From: CAZFAP01 sp964516325
GTDB taxonomy: Bacteria; Auribacterota; JABMQX01
Direction: 5' to 3'
Assembly: GCA_964516325.1 (NCBI GenBank)
Contig: CAZFAP010000099.1
Span: 1-18,394 of the forward strand
DNA length: 18,394 bases
Shown: one piece after another, positions 6,269 through 13,621 of the stretch
Position numbering within the stretch: the first letter of the stretch is position 1
How the letters are laid out: each line of letters begins with the position of its first letter
Position numbers and translations under genes: made by a program
Notes under the pieces: generated by a model
What the model saw: only the letters and a program-made list of their open reading frames with translations
The model's database searches: none
What the model was told of the DNA's origin: nothing

Positions 6269-6520
6269 CTACAGGTTGTCAACCGGGCTTCGCACGCCGC
6301 GGCCCCCGGGATTCAGCACATCGGTACACATCATGGTGGTTTTGACGCCCTTATGGCCGAGGAGCTCCTGAACCGTCCGGATGTCATAGCCCCCTTCGAG
6401 CAACTGCGTCGCGAACGAATGCCGGAAGGTGTGGCAGCGCACGAAGCGTGAACGGTGAACCGTGAATGATGAAAGGACCGTGGACGTTTCTCCCTGGAGC
6501 AACCCTCTCGGCCAGGTCAT
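6269..6520 (-). pseudogene. intI: Integron integrase (IntI) C-terminal remnant
   Basis: From residue 28 onward (about 6439 down to 6269) the translation matches the C-terminal end of integron integrases, which are tyrosine recombinases. It shows HTFRHSFAT with the HxxR catalytic pair (H30, R33), then GYDIRTVQELLGH (residues 44-56) with the expected histidine, and the IntI-typical ending GGRGVRSP. The catalytic tyrosine of the usual TTMIYTHVL block is a cysteine here (codon TGT at 6326-6328), and the following histidine is aspartate. The first 27 residues are not IntI-like and include a heptamer repeat, so the N-terminal three quarters of a normal protein of roughly 320 aa is gone. It must be inactive as a recombinase. 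Confidence 0.85.
6446..6473. repeat. Four tandem degenerate heptamers ending TGAA
   Basis: On the plus strand GCGTGAA, CGGTGAA, CCGTGAA and TGATGAA follow each other without a gap. They interrupt the integrase remnant exactly where IntI similarity begins, so the tract probably arose at, or marks, the truncation point. Too short in unit and number to be a CRISPR. Confidence 0.7.
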
Positions 6521-6631
6521 TGCTGTGTCCCCAAAAAACGTTTGACTGCTTTTTCCGAAAGCGCCGCGTCCCTTTATCCGGCGTCCATTGTGCCAGGCCC
6601 AAGAGCGATGTCAAGCGCGAAGTGACCGACC

Positions 6632-6985
6632 CTCGATGACACCAAGGCGTGCCTCGAACAGGGTCAGGCCAGCGTCCTGCCGAAAAGCCCCGAGGCACAA
6701 GCGATCACCTATGCCCTGTCGAACTGGCAAGCCCTGATGCGCTACTCCGAGGACGGAGACCTGGAGATTGACAAGAACGGAGCCGAGCGCAGCCTGCGGG
6801 GAGTCGCCGTCGGACGAAATCCCGCCGTGGCGGGATTCTTCGGCAGCGACAACGGCGGGCGAACGGCGGCCATTCTCACCAGCTTCATCACCACCTGCAA
6901 CCGACTCCAGATCAACCTGTTCGCCTACCCCCGCGACGTCTTCGACGCAGCCGATCACTCCGCTCGCCGCCCGCTTCCCTACCTG
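6632..6985 (+). pseudogene. IS66-family transposase C-terminal remnant
   Basis: The translation contains the end of the IS66 TnpC transposase: AITYALSNWQALMRYSEDG followed by LEIDKNGAERSLRGVAVGR (starting near 6761), with the conserved N-x-AER block that carries the last catalytic glutamate, then FFGSDNGGRTAAILTSFITTCNR and a final NLFAYPRDVFDA segment. An in-frame TGA stands at about 6623, just ahead of the similarity, and the N-terminal DNA-binding and most of the DDE core are absent. After about 6985 the frame stays open to 7123 but no longer resembles IS66. The expected downstream residues and right terminal repeat were not found. Confidence 0.85.
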
Positions 6986-7337
6986 TCAAACGCGCAATTC
7001 ACAGGGCATCCTCCTTTCAGATTGCAAGACCAGCCAGGCTTTCCCTGGCGCACCCAAGACACAAACGAGAGGCGACCCTCGGGCGAGCGTATTTTTGTGT
7101 CTTCGTGGCTTGGTGGTCCATGAAAAGGCTCCCCGCGTGACGCTCATTTTCGGGGCAGAGGGCGCAGACGATGAATGTCTGGCGCGTCCCGCCTTCCGGT
7201 AGGCCTTTTGATTCATGAAAAGCGAAAGGATAGAGAACCGGGAAGACGGTCGCTCTTCCGAGGATGAGGTAGGGGTGGCTCCCGGCTCCGCTCATGAGGA
7301 GGTGGGGATGGCCGTCGTCGGCGTGTCGGCGCGGAGG
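6986..7337. other. Spacer between the ribosomal operon and the transposase remnant
   Basis: No gene is supported in this roughly 350-base stretch. It contains the inverted repeat at 7056-7103, a GCCAGG/CCTGGC hairpin at 7033-7049, a GGAAGA/TCTTCC hairpin at 7241-7259 and a CCCCG/CGGGG pairing near 7132-7159. One of these may end rplQ transcription, but none has a clear T-run on the minus strand. Confidence 0.5.
7056..7103. repeat. Inverted repeat AAGACACAAA / TTTGTGTCTT
   Basis: Perfect 10-base arms at 7056-7065 and 7094-7103 enclose 28 bases with a smaller CGAG...CTCG pairing inside. It sits just beyond the IS66 remnant and could be the end of a mobile element or a dispersed intergenic repeat of this genome. 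Confidence 0.6.
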
Positions 7338-7787
7338 TTACGTTCCGCTGTCAGCCTCGGACGGCTGTTTTGACTCGGGCTGGGGCTCCGCCTTCTTAGC
7401 CTTCTCCTTCTTGGGCTTCGGCGGTGGGGCGATCCGGCCAATCATTTCAAGGATTGCCATTTCGGAGCCGTCCCCTCGACGAAAACGTGTGCGGATCATT
7501 CGGGTGTAGCCCCCATTTCGATCGGCGTATCGGGGGCCAAGCTCCGAAAAGAGTTTTTTGACAGCCTCCTTATCCATAAGGAACGACAGAGCCTGTCGCC
7601 GGGCGTGGAGAGTGCCCTGTTTGGCGAGGGTGACCATCTGGTCGGCGAACCTCCGGGCCTCCTTAGCTTTGGGGACAGTGGTCTCGATGCGCTCGTGGGT
7701 CACAAGGGAGGTGACCATGTTCCTGAACATGGCTTTGAGGTGACTTGTGGTTCGGCCTAACTTGACGGTGCGCTTTCGGTGTCGCAT
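7338..7787 (-). CDS. rplQ: 50S ribosomal protein L17
   Basis: A 149-aa protein with the L17 core MRHRKRTVKLGRTTSHLKA at the start and HERIETTVPKAKEARRFAD soon after. Large-subunit protein near the exit tunnel. I chose ATG 7787 because L17 proteins begin with MRHxK and AAGGA stands 8 nt upstream, inside the end of rpoA; the in-frame start 24 nt further up would overlap rpoA. The last 30 residues are a Lys/Pro/Glu-rich tail (from about PPPKPKKEK) beyond the bacterial core. It is the last gene of the alpha operon, 4 nt after rpoA. Confidence 0.98.
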   Translation of the reverse strand: MRHRKRTVKLGRTTSHLKAMFRNMVTSLVTHERIETTVPKAKEARRFADQMVTLAKQGTLHARRQALSFLMDKEAVKKLFSELGPRYADRNGGYTRMIRTRFRRGDGSEMAILEMIGRIAPPPKPKKEKAKKAEPQPESKQPSEADSGT

Positions 7788-7791
7788 CAGC

Positions 7792-8787
7792 TCAATCCTT
7801 CTTTGGGCCAAGGAGATCCTGGACGTTCATTCCGAGCGAGAGGCCCATACGTTCGAGAATCGTCCTGATTTCATTGAGGGATTTCTTTCCGAAGTTCCGG
7901 TACTTGAGCATCTCGGGTTCCGATTTCTGGACCAGGTCGCCTATGGTCTTGATGTTGGCGGCGGAGATGCAGTTGGCGGCGCGGACCGAAAGCTCGATCT
8001 CGCTGATCGGTGTCTCCAGCATCTTGCGAAGCTCCGCTTTCGCGTCCTCTTCCCTCTCCTTTTCCGCCTCGAACTCGATGTAGTGCTCGTCGTAATCCAC
8101 GAAGGCGCCGAGGTGCGACCGGAGAATTGCCGAAGCCTGCTTCAACGCCTCGTCTGGGGTCAAGCGACCGTCCGTCCATACTTCGATGATCAAGCGGTCA
8201 TAATTCATCTGCTGCCCGACGCGGGTGTTTTCGACATGATATTTCACCCTTCGGACCGGGCTGAAGATGGCATCCATGGCGACGACGCCGATGGGTTGAT
8301 CGGGAGATTCGGCAATTTCCGAGGGGAGGTATCCTCTCCCGACGCTAACCCCGATTTCCATGCTGATCTTTTTCTCGGCGGTGGCGGTGCATATCAGTTG
8401 CTCGGGGTTCAATATCTCGACCGTGCCATCCGTTGCGAGGTCTCCTGCGACGATCTCGCCTTTCCTTTTGACTTTCAGCTCGAGTGTCTTTGGCACACGG
8501 GAATGGGAGATCAGAAGGACTCTTTTCAGGTTCAGGATAACGTCGGTCACGTCCTCCAGAACCCCCGGGATGGTGGAGAACTCGTGCTGGACTCCGTCTA
8601 TTCGGACGGACGTGATGGCGGCGCCTTCCAGAGAGGAAAGGAGGGCTCTCCGGAGGGAATTTCCTATCGTGTGTCCAAAGCCAGCCTCGAAAGGCTCGGC
8701 AATGAACTTCGCATAGGTGTTGGTGGCAGACTCCTCCACCTTGATGACCCGTTTCGGCATCTCAAATCTTGCTACCTTGACAACCAT
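7792..8787 (-). CDS. rpoA: DNA-directed RNA polymerase subunit alpha
   Basis: A 331-aa full-length alpha subunit. The N-terminal dimerisation and assembly domain covers about 1-235 and includes GHTIGNSLRRALLSSLEG (38-55), the most conserved stretch of the family. A charged linker (EAEKEREEDAKAELRK, 240-255) leads to the C-terminal DNA- and activator-binding domain (about 258-320), with SVRAANC holding the arginine equivalent to E. coli R265 (here R269) and GKKSLNEIRTIL. AGGAG lies 7 nt before the ATG. Its place between rpsD and rplQ is the canonical alpha-operon order. Confidence 0.99.
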   Translation of the reverse strand: MVVKVARFEMPKRVIKVEESATNTYAKFIAEPFEAGFGHTIGNSLRRALLSSLEGAAITSVRIDGVQHEFSTIPGVLEDVTDVILNLKRVLLISHSRVPKTLELKVKRKGEIVAGDLATDGTVEILNPEQLICTATAEKKISMEIGVSVGRGYLPSEIAESPDQPIGVVAMDAIFSPVRRVKYHVENTRVGQQMNYDRLIIEVWTDGRLTPDEALKQASAILRSHLGAFVDYDEHYIEFEAEKEREEDAKAELRKMLETPISEIELSVRAANCISAANIKTIGDLVQKSEPEMLKYRNFGKKSLNEIRTILERMGLSLGMNVQDLLGPKKD

Positions 8788-8874
8788 ATGACTTCTCCTG
8801 TCGGACCCCTTCTACATGAACTCACGAGACCCTGTCCGTGCGGTCCCAGCCACGAACACGAGGCATGCGGGTTC

Positions 8875-9501
8875 CTACCTTGAATATAGCGCCACGACGG
8901 CCGATTCGTCCACGGTAACCGCAATCTCCTCGCGCTTCGGCAGCCTCAGAACCGTCGCTTTGCAGTTTTCCGCGTCCACTGCCAGCCACTCGGGAATGGG
9001 GCGCTGGGCGGCAGCCTCCGAGACCGCTTTGATCCACTTTCGGGTGGACTCTTTGGGTATTGCTTCCGCGACATCCTCCACCGAGAGGAGGTAGGATGGG
9101 ATGTTGACTCTCTTGCCATTCACCAGAAAATGACCATGCTTCACCATCTGCCGCGCGGAAGCCCTGCTTGGGCAGAAGCCCGCCCTGTACACGAGGTTAT
9201 CCAGGCGCCTTTCGAGGAACTGGAGAAGGACCTCTCCGGTCAAGCCCCGGCGCCGGGCGGCTTTTTCGCAGTAGATGCGGAACTGCCTTTCCAGGACGCC
9301 GTACATCCGTCGCAGCTTCTGTTTCTCGCGCAACTGCAAGGCGTAATCCGAGACCTTCCTGCGTTTTTGGCCATGTTCGCCCGGTGGGTAGGCTCTCCGT
9401 TCCACGGCGCACTTGGGCGTGTAGCACCGGTCGCCCTTGAGAAAGAGCTTTTCGCCTTCCCTTCGGCAAATCTTACAAGAAGGACCTGTATATCTTGCCA
9501 T
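8875..9501 (-). CDS. rpsD: 30S ribosomal protein S4
   Basis: A 208-aa protein that binds 16S rRNA early in 30S assembly; in many bacteria it also represses the alpha operon. The N-terminus has the zinc-binding set C9, C12, C26 and C31, so this is the zinc form. The S4 RNA-binding domain spans about 98-160 (RRLDNLVYRAGF, then RQMVKHGHFLVNGKRVNIPS). AAGGAG stands 5 nt before the ATG. An 87-nt spacer separates it from rpoA, longer than most gaps here. Confidence 0.99.
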   Translation of the reverse strand: MARYTGPSCKICRREGEKLFLKGDRCYTPKCAVERRAYPPGEHGQKRRKVSDYALQLREKQKLRRMYGVLERQFRIYCEKAARRRGLTGEVLLQFLERRLDNLVYRAGFCPSRASARQMVKHGHFLVNGKRVNIPSYLLSVEDVAEAIPKESTRKWIKAVSEAAAQRPIPEWLAVDAENCKATVLRLPKREEIAVTVDESAVVALYSR

Positions 9502-9551
9502 TGAATCTCCTTACTGTCTCACCTCGCGCGGAGGCTGACTCTTCCGTTACG

Positions 9552-9956
9552 TTATACCCTCCGGCGCTTCGGCGGGCGGCATCCATCATGCGGGATGGGC
9601 GTGACGTCCTTAATCATGGTGATGGTCAGACCGGCGGACTGGAGCGCCCGAATGGCGGACTCCCTGCCGGAACCGGGTCCCTTCACATACACTTTGACCT
9701 CGCGCATGCCGAGCGACACCGCCGCCCTGGCCGCGTCCTGCGCGACCATCTGAGCGGCGTACGCCGTGCTTTTCCGAGAGCCGGAGAACCCGACCTTCCC
9801 TGCACTCGACCAGACGACAACGTTCCCGGACAAGTCCGTAATGGTCACGACGGTGTTGTTGAACGTTGCCTGGACGTGCGCGATTCCCGAGGGCGAAACC
9901 TTGCCCCCACGTCTGCGAAGGGACCGTTTCTGAGTTGGTTTTTCGCCTTTCGCCAT
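9552..9956 (-). CDS. rpsK: 30S ribosomal protein S11
   Basis: A 134-aa platform protein of the small subunit. Hallmarks are GIAHVQATFNNTVVTITD (24-41), GPGSGRESAIRAL (93-105) and the C-terminal DVTPIPHDGCRPPKRRRV (117-134). Length is normal for the family. It sits 13 nt after rpsM and 50 nt before rpsD in standard alpha-operon order. Confidence 0.99.
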   Translation of the reverse strand: MAKGEKPTQKRSLRRRGGKVSPSGIAHVQATFNNTVVTITDLSGNVVVWSSAGKVGFSGSRKSTAYAAQMVAQDAARAAVSLGMREVKVYVKGPGSGRESAIRALQSAGLTITMIKDVTPIPHDGCRPPKRRRV

Positions 9957-9969
9957 TTTTGTCGCCTAC

Positions 9970-10350
9970 TTACCCTTTGGTCTTTTTCTTCAACGCGACG
10001 GTTGCCCGTCTTGGTCCTTTGCGGGTGCGGGCGTTCGTGCGTGTTCTCTGGCCCCTGACGGGCAGCCCCAGCCGATGCCTCAACCCGCGGTAGGAATGGA
10101 TACTGATCAACCTCTTGATGTTGGCGGCGACCTCCCTGCGAAGGTCCCCCTCTACCTTGTATTCGGTCTGAATGACGCCGCTGATCTTGCTGACCTGTTC
10201 AGGGGTGAGGTCTTTGGCCCTGACGTTAGGGTCAATACCCGCCTCCGCAAGAACTTTCTGCGAGAGCGGGCGGCCGATGCCGTAGATATAGGTCAACGCG
10301 ACCTCGATCCGTTTCTGCGGGGGAACGTCAACACCGACGATTCTTGGCAC
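9970..10350 (-). CDS. rpsM: 30S ribosomal protein S13
   Basis: A 126-aa small-subunit head protein that contacts the P-site tRNA and the B1 bridges. It begins PRIVGVDVPPQKRIE, has the helix-two-turn-helix IYGIGRPLSQKVL (22-34), and the basic tail RGLRHRLGLPVRGQRTRT (88-105). The start is GTG at 10350: GGGAGG stands 8 nt upstream, whereas an in-frame GTG at 10359 overlaps that site. This also matches the usual MARIAGV start. Confidence 0.98.
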   Translation of the reverse strand: MPRIVGVDVPPQKRIEVALTYIYGIGRPLSQKVLAEAGIDPNVRAKDLTPEQVSKISGVIQTEYKVEGDLRREVAANIKRLISIHSYRGLRHRLGLPVRGQRTRTNARTRKGPRRATVALKKKTKG

Positions 10351-10358
10351 GTCGAACA

Positions 10359-10364
10359 CCTCCC
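10359..10364 (-). promoter_or_regulatory. Ribosome binding site deciding the rpsM start
   Basis: GGGAGG on the minus strand, 8 nt before GTG 10350. An in-frame GTG at 10357-10359 overlaps the site itself and so cannot be its start. Confidence 0.7.
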
Positions 10365-10398
10365 TGTTCGGGCACGGGACGCGAGGAACTCGGCCCCA

Positions 10399-10512
10399 TC
10401 AGCCCTGCCTCTGCTTGTGGCGGACATTGGAGCAGATGACACGCACGACTCCCTTCCGCCTGATAATCTTACACCTCTCACAAATGCGCTTGACAGACGC
10501 TTTGACTTTCAT
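10399..10512 (-). CDS. rpmJ: 50S ribosomal protein L36
   Basis: A 37-aa protein, the smallest of the ribosome: MKVKASVKRICERCKII with the zinc ligands C11, C14, C27 and H32 in the C+ arrangement. The frame stays open upstream to about 10644, but the extra residues are not L36-like, so the ATG at 10512 is the start. The gene is 128 nt after infA, the longest gap inside the cluster, and 48 nt before rpsM. Confidence 0.97.
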   Translation of the reverse strand: MKVKASVKRICERCKIIRRKGVVRVICSNVRHKQRQG

Positions 10513-10640
10513 TTTTCCACTCGTCGTTTCGGTGGAGCGCCGAGACCCGATACGGGCGACTGCCGCCGATGGTTCGGACGCTCCGGTATCTTCCGCCTGG
10601 CGCCCGAAGTGGCCGACGGGACGCCAGGTTCTCCAGAGCA

Positions 10641-10859
10641 TCACTTTTCCCTATAGATGATTCTCCCCTTTGAAAGATCGTACGGAGACATCTCCACGGT
10701 CACCTTGTCCCCAGGAAGAATGCGAATGAAATGCATCCGCATCTTGCCGGAGATGTGAGCCAGAATCACGTGCTTATTCGGCAGCTCCACCCGAAACATC
10801 GTGTTCGGCAGGCGCTCCTTAACAATCCCTTCCATTCTTATGGGCTGTTCTTTGGGCAC
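10641..10859 (-). CDS. infA: Translation initiation factor IF-1
   Basis: A 72-aa single-OB-fold factor that occupies the ribosomal A site during initiation. Typical blocks are MFRVELPNKHVILAHISGKMR and IRILPGDKVTVEMSPYDL. The start is GTG at 10859, giving MPKEQPIRMEG in line with the usual MAKED start; GGAGG is 7 nt upstream. The first 22 nt overlap the end of map in another frame, so translation of the two is probably coupled. Confidence 0.98.
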   Translation of the reverse strand: MPKEQPIRMEGIVKERLPNTMFRVELPNKHVILAHISGKMRMHFIRILPGDKVTVEMSPYDLSKGRIIYREK

Positions 10860-11596
10860 GTGAGGACCTCCGGTCCCTCCGCGGTGATGACGACCGTGTC
10901 TTCAAAGTGGGCGGACGGCCTGCCGTCGGCGGTCACCGCGGTCCAGTCGTCACCAAGGATGACCACCCGATGCGTTCCGGCGTTGAGCATGGCTTCGATG
11001 GCGAAGACCATGCCGGGCAACAACTTGGGCCCCGTGTGGGGTCTGCCGTAGTCGGGGATCTGCGGCTCTTCATGCATTTCCCTGCCGATGCCGTGTCCTG
11101 TGAACTTCCGCACCACGGAAAAACCGCTTTTTCGGGCGGTTTCCTCAATCGCATGGGAGATATCGAACAACCGATTTCCGGGTCTGGCCTGCTCGATGGC
11201 TGCATCAAGAGCTTGCCGGGCCGCCGCGATGAGACGCTTCTTTTCCTCGTCCACCGCTCCGACCGGGACGGTTCGGGCGAGGTCCGCATAGAACCCGTCC
11301 ACCTGAACGCAGACATCCACGCTGACGATATCGCCCGCCTTCACCTTCCGGGGTCCGGGGATGGCGTGGACGATCTCCTCATTTATGGATATACAAGTAT
11401 TCGCGGGATAACCGCGATACCCTCTCGATGCCGAGACCGCCCCCCTCTCCTGCATGAGAGCTCCGGCGGCGGCGTCCAGTTCGGCCGTGGTAACCTCCTC
11501 CTTCACCATGGGCAGCAGCGTTTTCATGATTGCCGCTGCCACAACCCCGCTTTTCCGGATTTTCTCAAGTTCCCTGGGCGACCTCAGCGGTATCAC
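10838..11596 (-). CDS. map: Methionine aminopeptidase, type I
   Basis: A 252-aa cytoplasmic dinuclear metallopeptidase that removes the initiator methionine. The five metal ligands of the E. coli enzyme are all present at matching spacing: D94, D105, H168 (in TGHGIG), E201 and E232; the catalytic histidine is H77 in VHAIPG. No N-terminal extension, so type Ia. It starts at GTG 11596, overlapping the adk stop by 4 nt (GTGA), with GAGGGG 7 nt upstream. Confidence 0.98.
   Translation of the reverse strand: MIPLRSPRELEKIRKSGVVAAAIMKTLLPMVKEEVTTAELDAAAGALMQERGAVSASRGYRGYPANTCISINEEIVHAIPGPRKVKAGDIVSVDVCVQVDGFYADLARTVPVGAVDEEKKRLIAAARQALDAAIEQARPGNRLFDISHAIEETARKSGFSVVRKFTGHGIGREMHEEPQIPDYGRPHTGPKLLPGMVFAIEAMLNAGTHRVVILGDDWTAVTADGRPSAHFEDTVVITAEGPEVLTCPKNSP
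10867..10871 (-). promoter_or_regulatory. Ribosome binding site of infA inside map
   Basis: GGAGG on the minus strand, 7 nt before GTG 10859 and within the 3' coding end of map. It supports the GTG start over the internal ATG at 10835. Confidence 0.7.
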
Positions 11597-12270
11597 CGTG
11601 CGTTCCCCTCAATGACAATCTTCACCAACAAGGGGTATGAGACACCCACCGGAAGGTCGCCATTGACCTCGGTCAGGATGCCCTTTTCTCGATAGTAGTC
11701 AATCACGTCGCCGGTTTGTCTTTCGTACGCCACCAGACGCGTTACGATCGCTTCTTCCGTGTCGTCCTCTCTCTGAGCCAAAGCGGCGCCGCAGTTATCG
11801 CAGACCCCCGCGACTTTCGGGGGGATGTTCTTGACGTGATAGGTTGCGCCACATTTGGGACAGACCCTCCGGCCAGAAAGCCGCTGGACGATAACCTCCC
11901 CGGAGGTCTTCAGATAGACCGCTTTATCAATCTCGATACCGTTTCTCCTCGCAGCCTCGTCGAGCATGACCGCCTGGGCGACCGTTCGAGGAAACCCGTC
12001 GAGCAGGAACCCTCGGCTATTGGTCGCCTCGGTGAGCCTTTCCTCGACAATCGGAATCATGACGTTGTCCGGCACAAGCTCACCCCGGTTCATGTACTCG
12101 CGGGCTTTCGCGCCGAGAGTCGTGTTTTTGGCGACTGCCTGGCGAAGGATGTCGCCGGTGGCAATGTACTCGTATCCGAGCTCTTCCACGAGGCGGCTTG
12201 CCTGCGTTCCCTTGCCGGCGCCCGGCGGGCCGAAGATAATGACTCCCCTTCTGCTCGGTCTCTGTCGCAT
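11593..12270 (-). CDS. adk: Adenylate kinase, zinc LID form
   Basis: A 225-aa enzyme that interconverts ATP + AMP and 2 ADP. The P-loop GPPGAGKGT is at 14-22; the AMP-binding region includes ATGDILR (37-43) and LLDGFPRT (89-96). The long LID has four cysteines (C137, C140, C157, C160) in a CPKC/CDNC zinc knuckle, as in Gram-positive and many deep-branching enzymes. It starts one base inside the secY stop (TGATG), with GAGGA 8 nt upstream, and its own stop overlaps the map start. Confidence 0.98.
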   Translation of the reverse strand: MRQRPSRRGVIIFGPPGAGKGTQASRLVEELGYEYIATGDILRQAVAKNTTLGAKAREYMNRGELVPDNVMIPIVEERLTEATNSRGFLLDGFPRTVAQAVMLDEAARRNGIEIDKAVYLKTSGEVIVQRLSGRRVCPKCGATYHVKNIPPKVAGVCDNCGAALAQREDDTEEAIVTRLVAYERQTGDVIDYYREKGILTEVNGDLPVGVSYPLLVKIVIEGNAR

Positions 12271-13616
12271 CAGTAGCGTCCTCGCAACCTTCCCTTCTTC
12301 ATGAAGCCATCGTAGTGCCTCATGAGGAGGTGCGACTCGATGGAGCGCATGGTGTCCAGCACGACGCCCACGATGATCAGCAGAGCGGTCCCGCCGAAAA
12401 AGCTCGCCATGTTCATGTCCACTCCCGGAATGCGGTTGACGACCAACTCAGGAATCACCGCGATGAACGCCAAAAAGACCGCGCCGGCGAACGTGATTCG
12501 GTTCATGGTTTTCTCGAAGAAGGTCGCGGTCGGCCTGCCCGGGCGAATTCCCGGCACGAAGGCTCCGTTCTTCTTCATATTGTTGGCGATCTGGATCGGG
12601 TCGAACTGGGTCGCCGTCCAGAAATAGGTGAAGAAGACGATGAGTAAGATTTCCACTACCGTGTACACGATGCTCTGCCGGCTGAACAGCACGGCTCCCA
12701 GCTTCTTGATGAAATAGACGTTCGTCCATTGAGCGATTGTCGCCGGGAACATCAGAATTGCCGAGGCGAAAATAATCGGAATGACCCCGGCGTAATTCAC
12801 CCGGAGCGGGATGTAACTGCTCTGGCCGGTATAGACTCTGCGACCCACGATCCTCTTGGCATATTGAACGGGGATCTTGCGCTGCCCCTGAGTGAGGATG
12901 ATGACGGCGGCGGTCACGAAAATGAAAAACGCCAACAACACCGGCAGCCAGGATAACCGGAACTCCTGCGACGAGGGGTCAATCAGGGACATGTTCTCCC
13001 ACAGGGAAGCCAGCGCGAACGGCGCCCGCGAGACGATCCCGACGGTGATGATCAAGGAAATTCCGTTGCCTATGCCCTTTTCCGAGATCTGTTCTCCAAC
13101 CCACATCAAGAACATTGTGCCGGTGGTCATGGTAAGCATTGTCATCAGCCGGAATCCGAGTCCCGGATTGGGCACGACGCCGGGGAAAGCCGTGTTGAAT
13201 GACTCGATGTACGTAGCCATAAAGAAAGCCTGAAACGCGCACAGGCCGACGCTGGCGTAGCGGGTGTACTGGGTCATCTTCCTTCTCCCCTCCTCGCCAC
13301 CTTCCTTGTAAAGCTTCTCGAGGGAGGGGATGACGGCGGTCAAAAGCTGAAGGATGATGGAGGCGCTAATGTAGGGCATGATGCCGAGAGCCAGGATGGT
13401 CGCCCTCTTGAACGCCCCGCCGGAAAACATGTTGATTAAGCCGAAGAGCGTGCCGGCGCCCCCCCGCTCCTCCGAAGCGCGCTCCAGGACGCTTTCGTTG
13501 ACTCCGGGAGTGGGCACCAGAGCGCCCACTCGACATACAGCGAGGAGGATGAGCGTGATGAAGACCTTCTTGCGAAGGTCGGGAATTCTGAAGATGCTGC
13601 CGAATGCTGAAAACAT
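12270..13616 (-). CDS. secY: Protein translocase subunit SecY
   Basis: A 448-aa central channel of the Sec translocon in the inner membrane, with ten predicted membrane spans. Signatures include the N-terminal IPDLRKKVFITL (11-22), the plug and TM2 region GLINMFSGGAFKRATILALG (59-78), WVGEQISEKGIGNGISL (172-188), the cytoplasmic loop RKIPVQYAKRIVGRR (246-260) and GIRPGRPT (356-363). It starts 5 nt after the rplO stop, with GAGG only 3-4 nt before the ATG. It would export the signal-peptide proteins encoded at the left of the window. Confidence 0.99.
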   Translation of the reverse strand: MFSAFGSIFRIPDLRKKVFITLILLAVCRVGALVPTPGVNESVLERASEERGGAGTLFGLINMFSGGAFKRATILALGIMPYISASIILQLLTAVIPSLEKLYKEGGEEGRRKMTQYTRYASVGLCAFQAFFMATYIESFNTAFPGVVPNPGLGFRLMTMLTMTTGTMFLMWVGEQISEKGIGNGISLIITVGIVSRAPFALASLWENMSLIDPSSQEFRLSWLPVLLAFFIFVTAAVIILTQGQRKIPVQYAKRIVGRRVYTGQSSYIPLRVNYAGVIPIIFASAILMFPATIAQWTNVYFIKKLGAVLFSRQSIVYTVVEILLIVFFTYFWTATQFDPIQIANNMKKNGAFVPGIRPGRPTATFFEKTMNRITFAGAVFLAFIAVIPELVVNRIPGVDMNMASFFGGTALLIIVGVVLDTMRSIESHLLMRHYDGFMKKGRLRGRY

Positions 13617-13621
13617 ATTCC

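Noticed and set aside
6446..6473. CRISPR array
   Set aside because: The units are 7 bases with no spacers.
7033..7049. GCCAGG/CCTGGC hairpin as the rplQ terminator
   Set aside because: No T-run on the minus strand, and it lies nearly 300 bases past rplQ.
7241..7259. GGAAGA/TCTTCC hairpin as the rplQ terminator
   Set aside because: The stem is short and followed by mixed sequence rather than a T-run; not strong enough to call.
7747..8883. 378-codon plus-strand open frame
   Set aside because: It is antisense to rpoA, whose identity is certain, and its translation resembles no family.
10907..11695. 262-codon plus-strand open frame
   Set aside because: Antisense to map; no motif.
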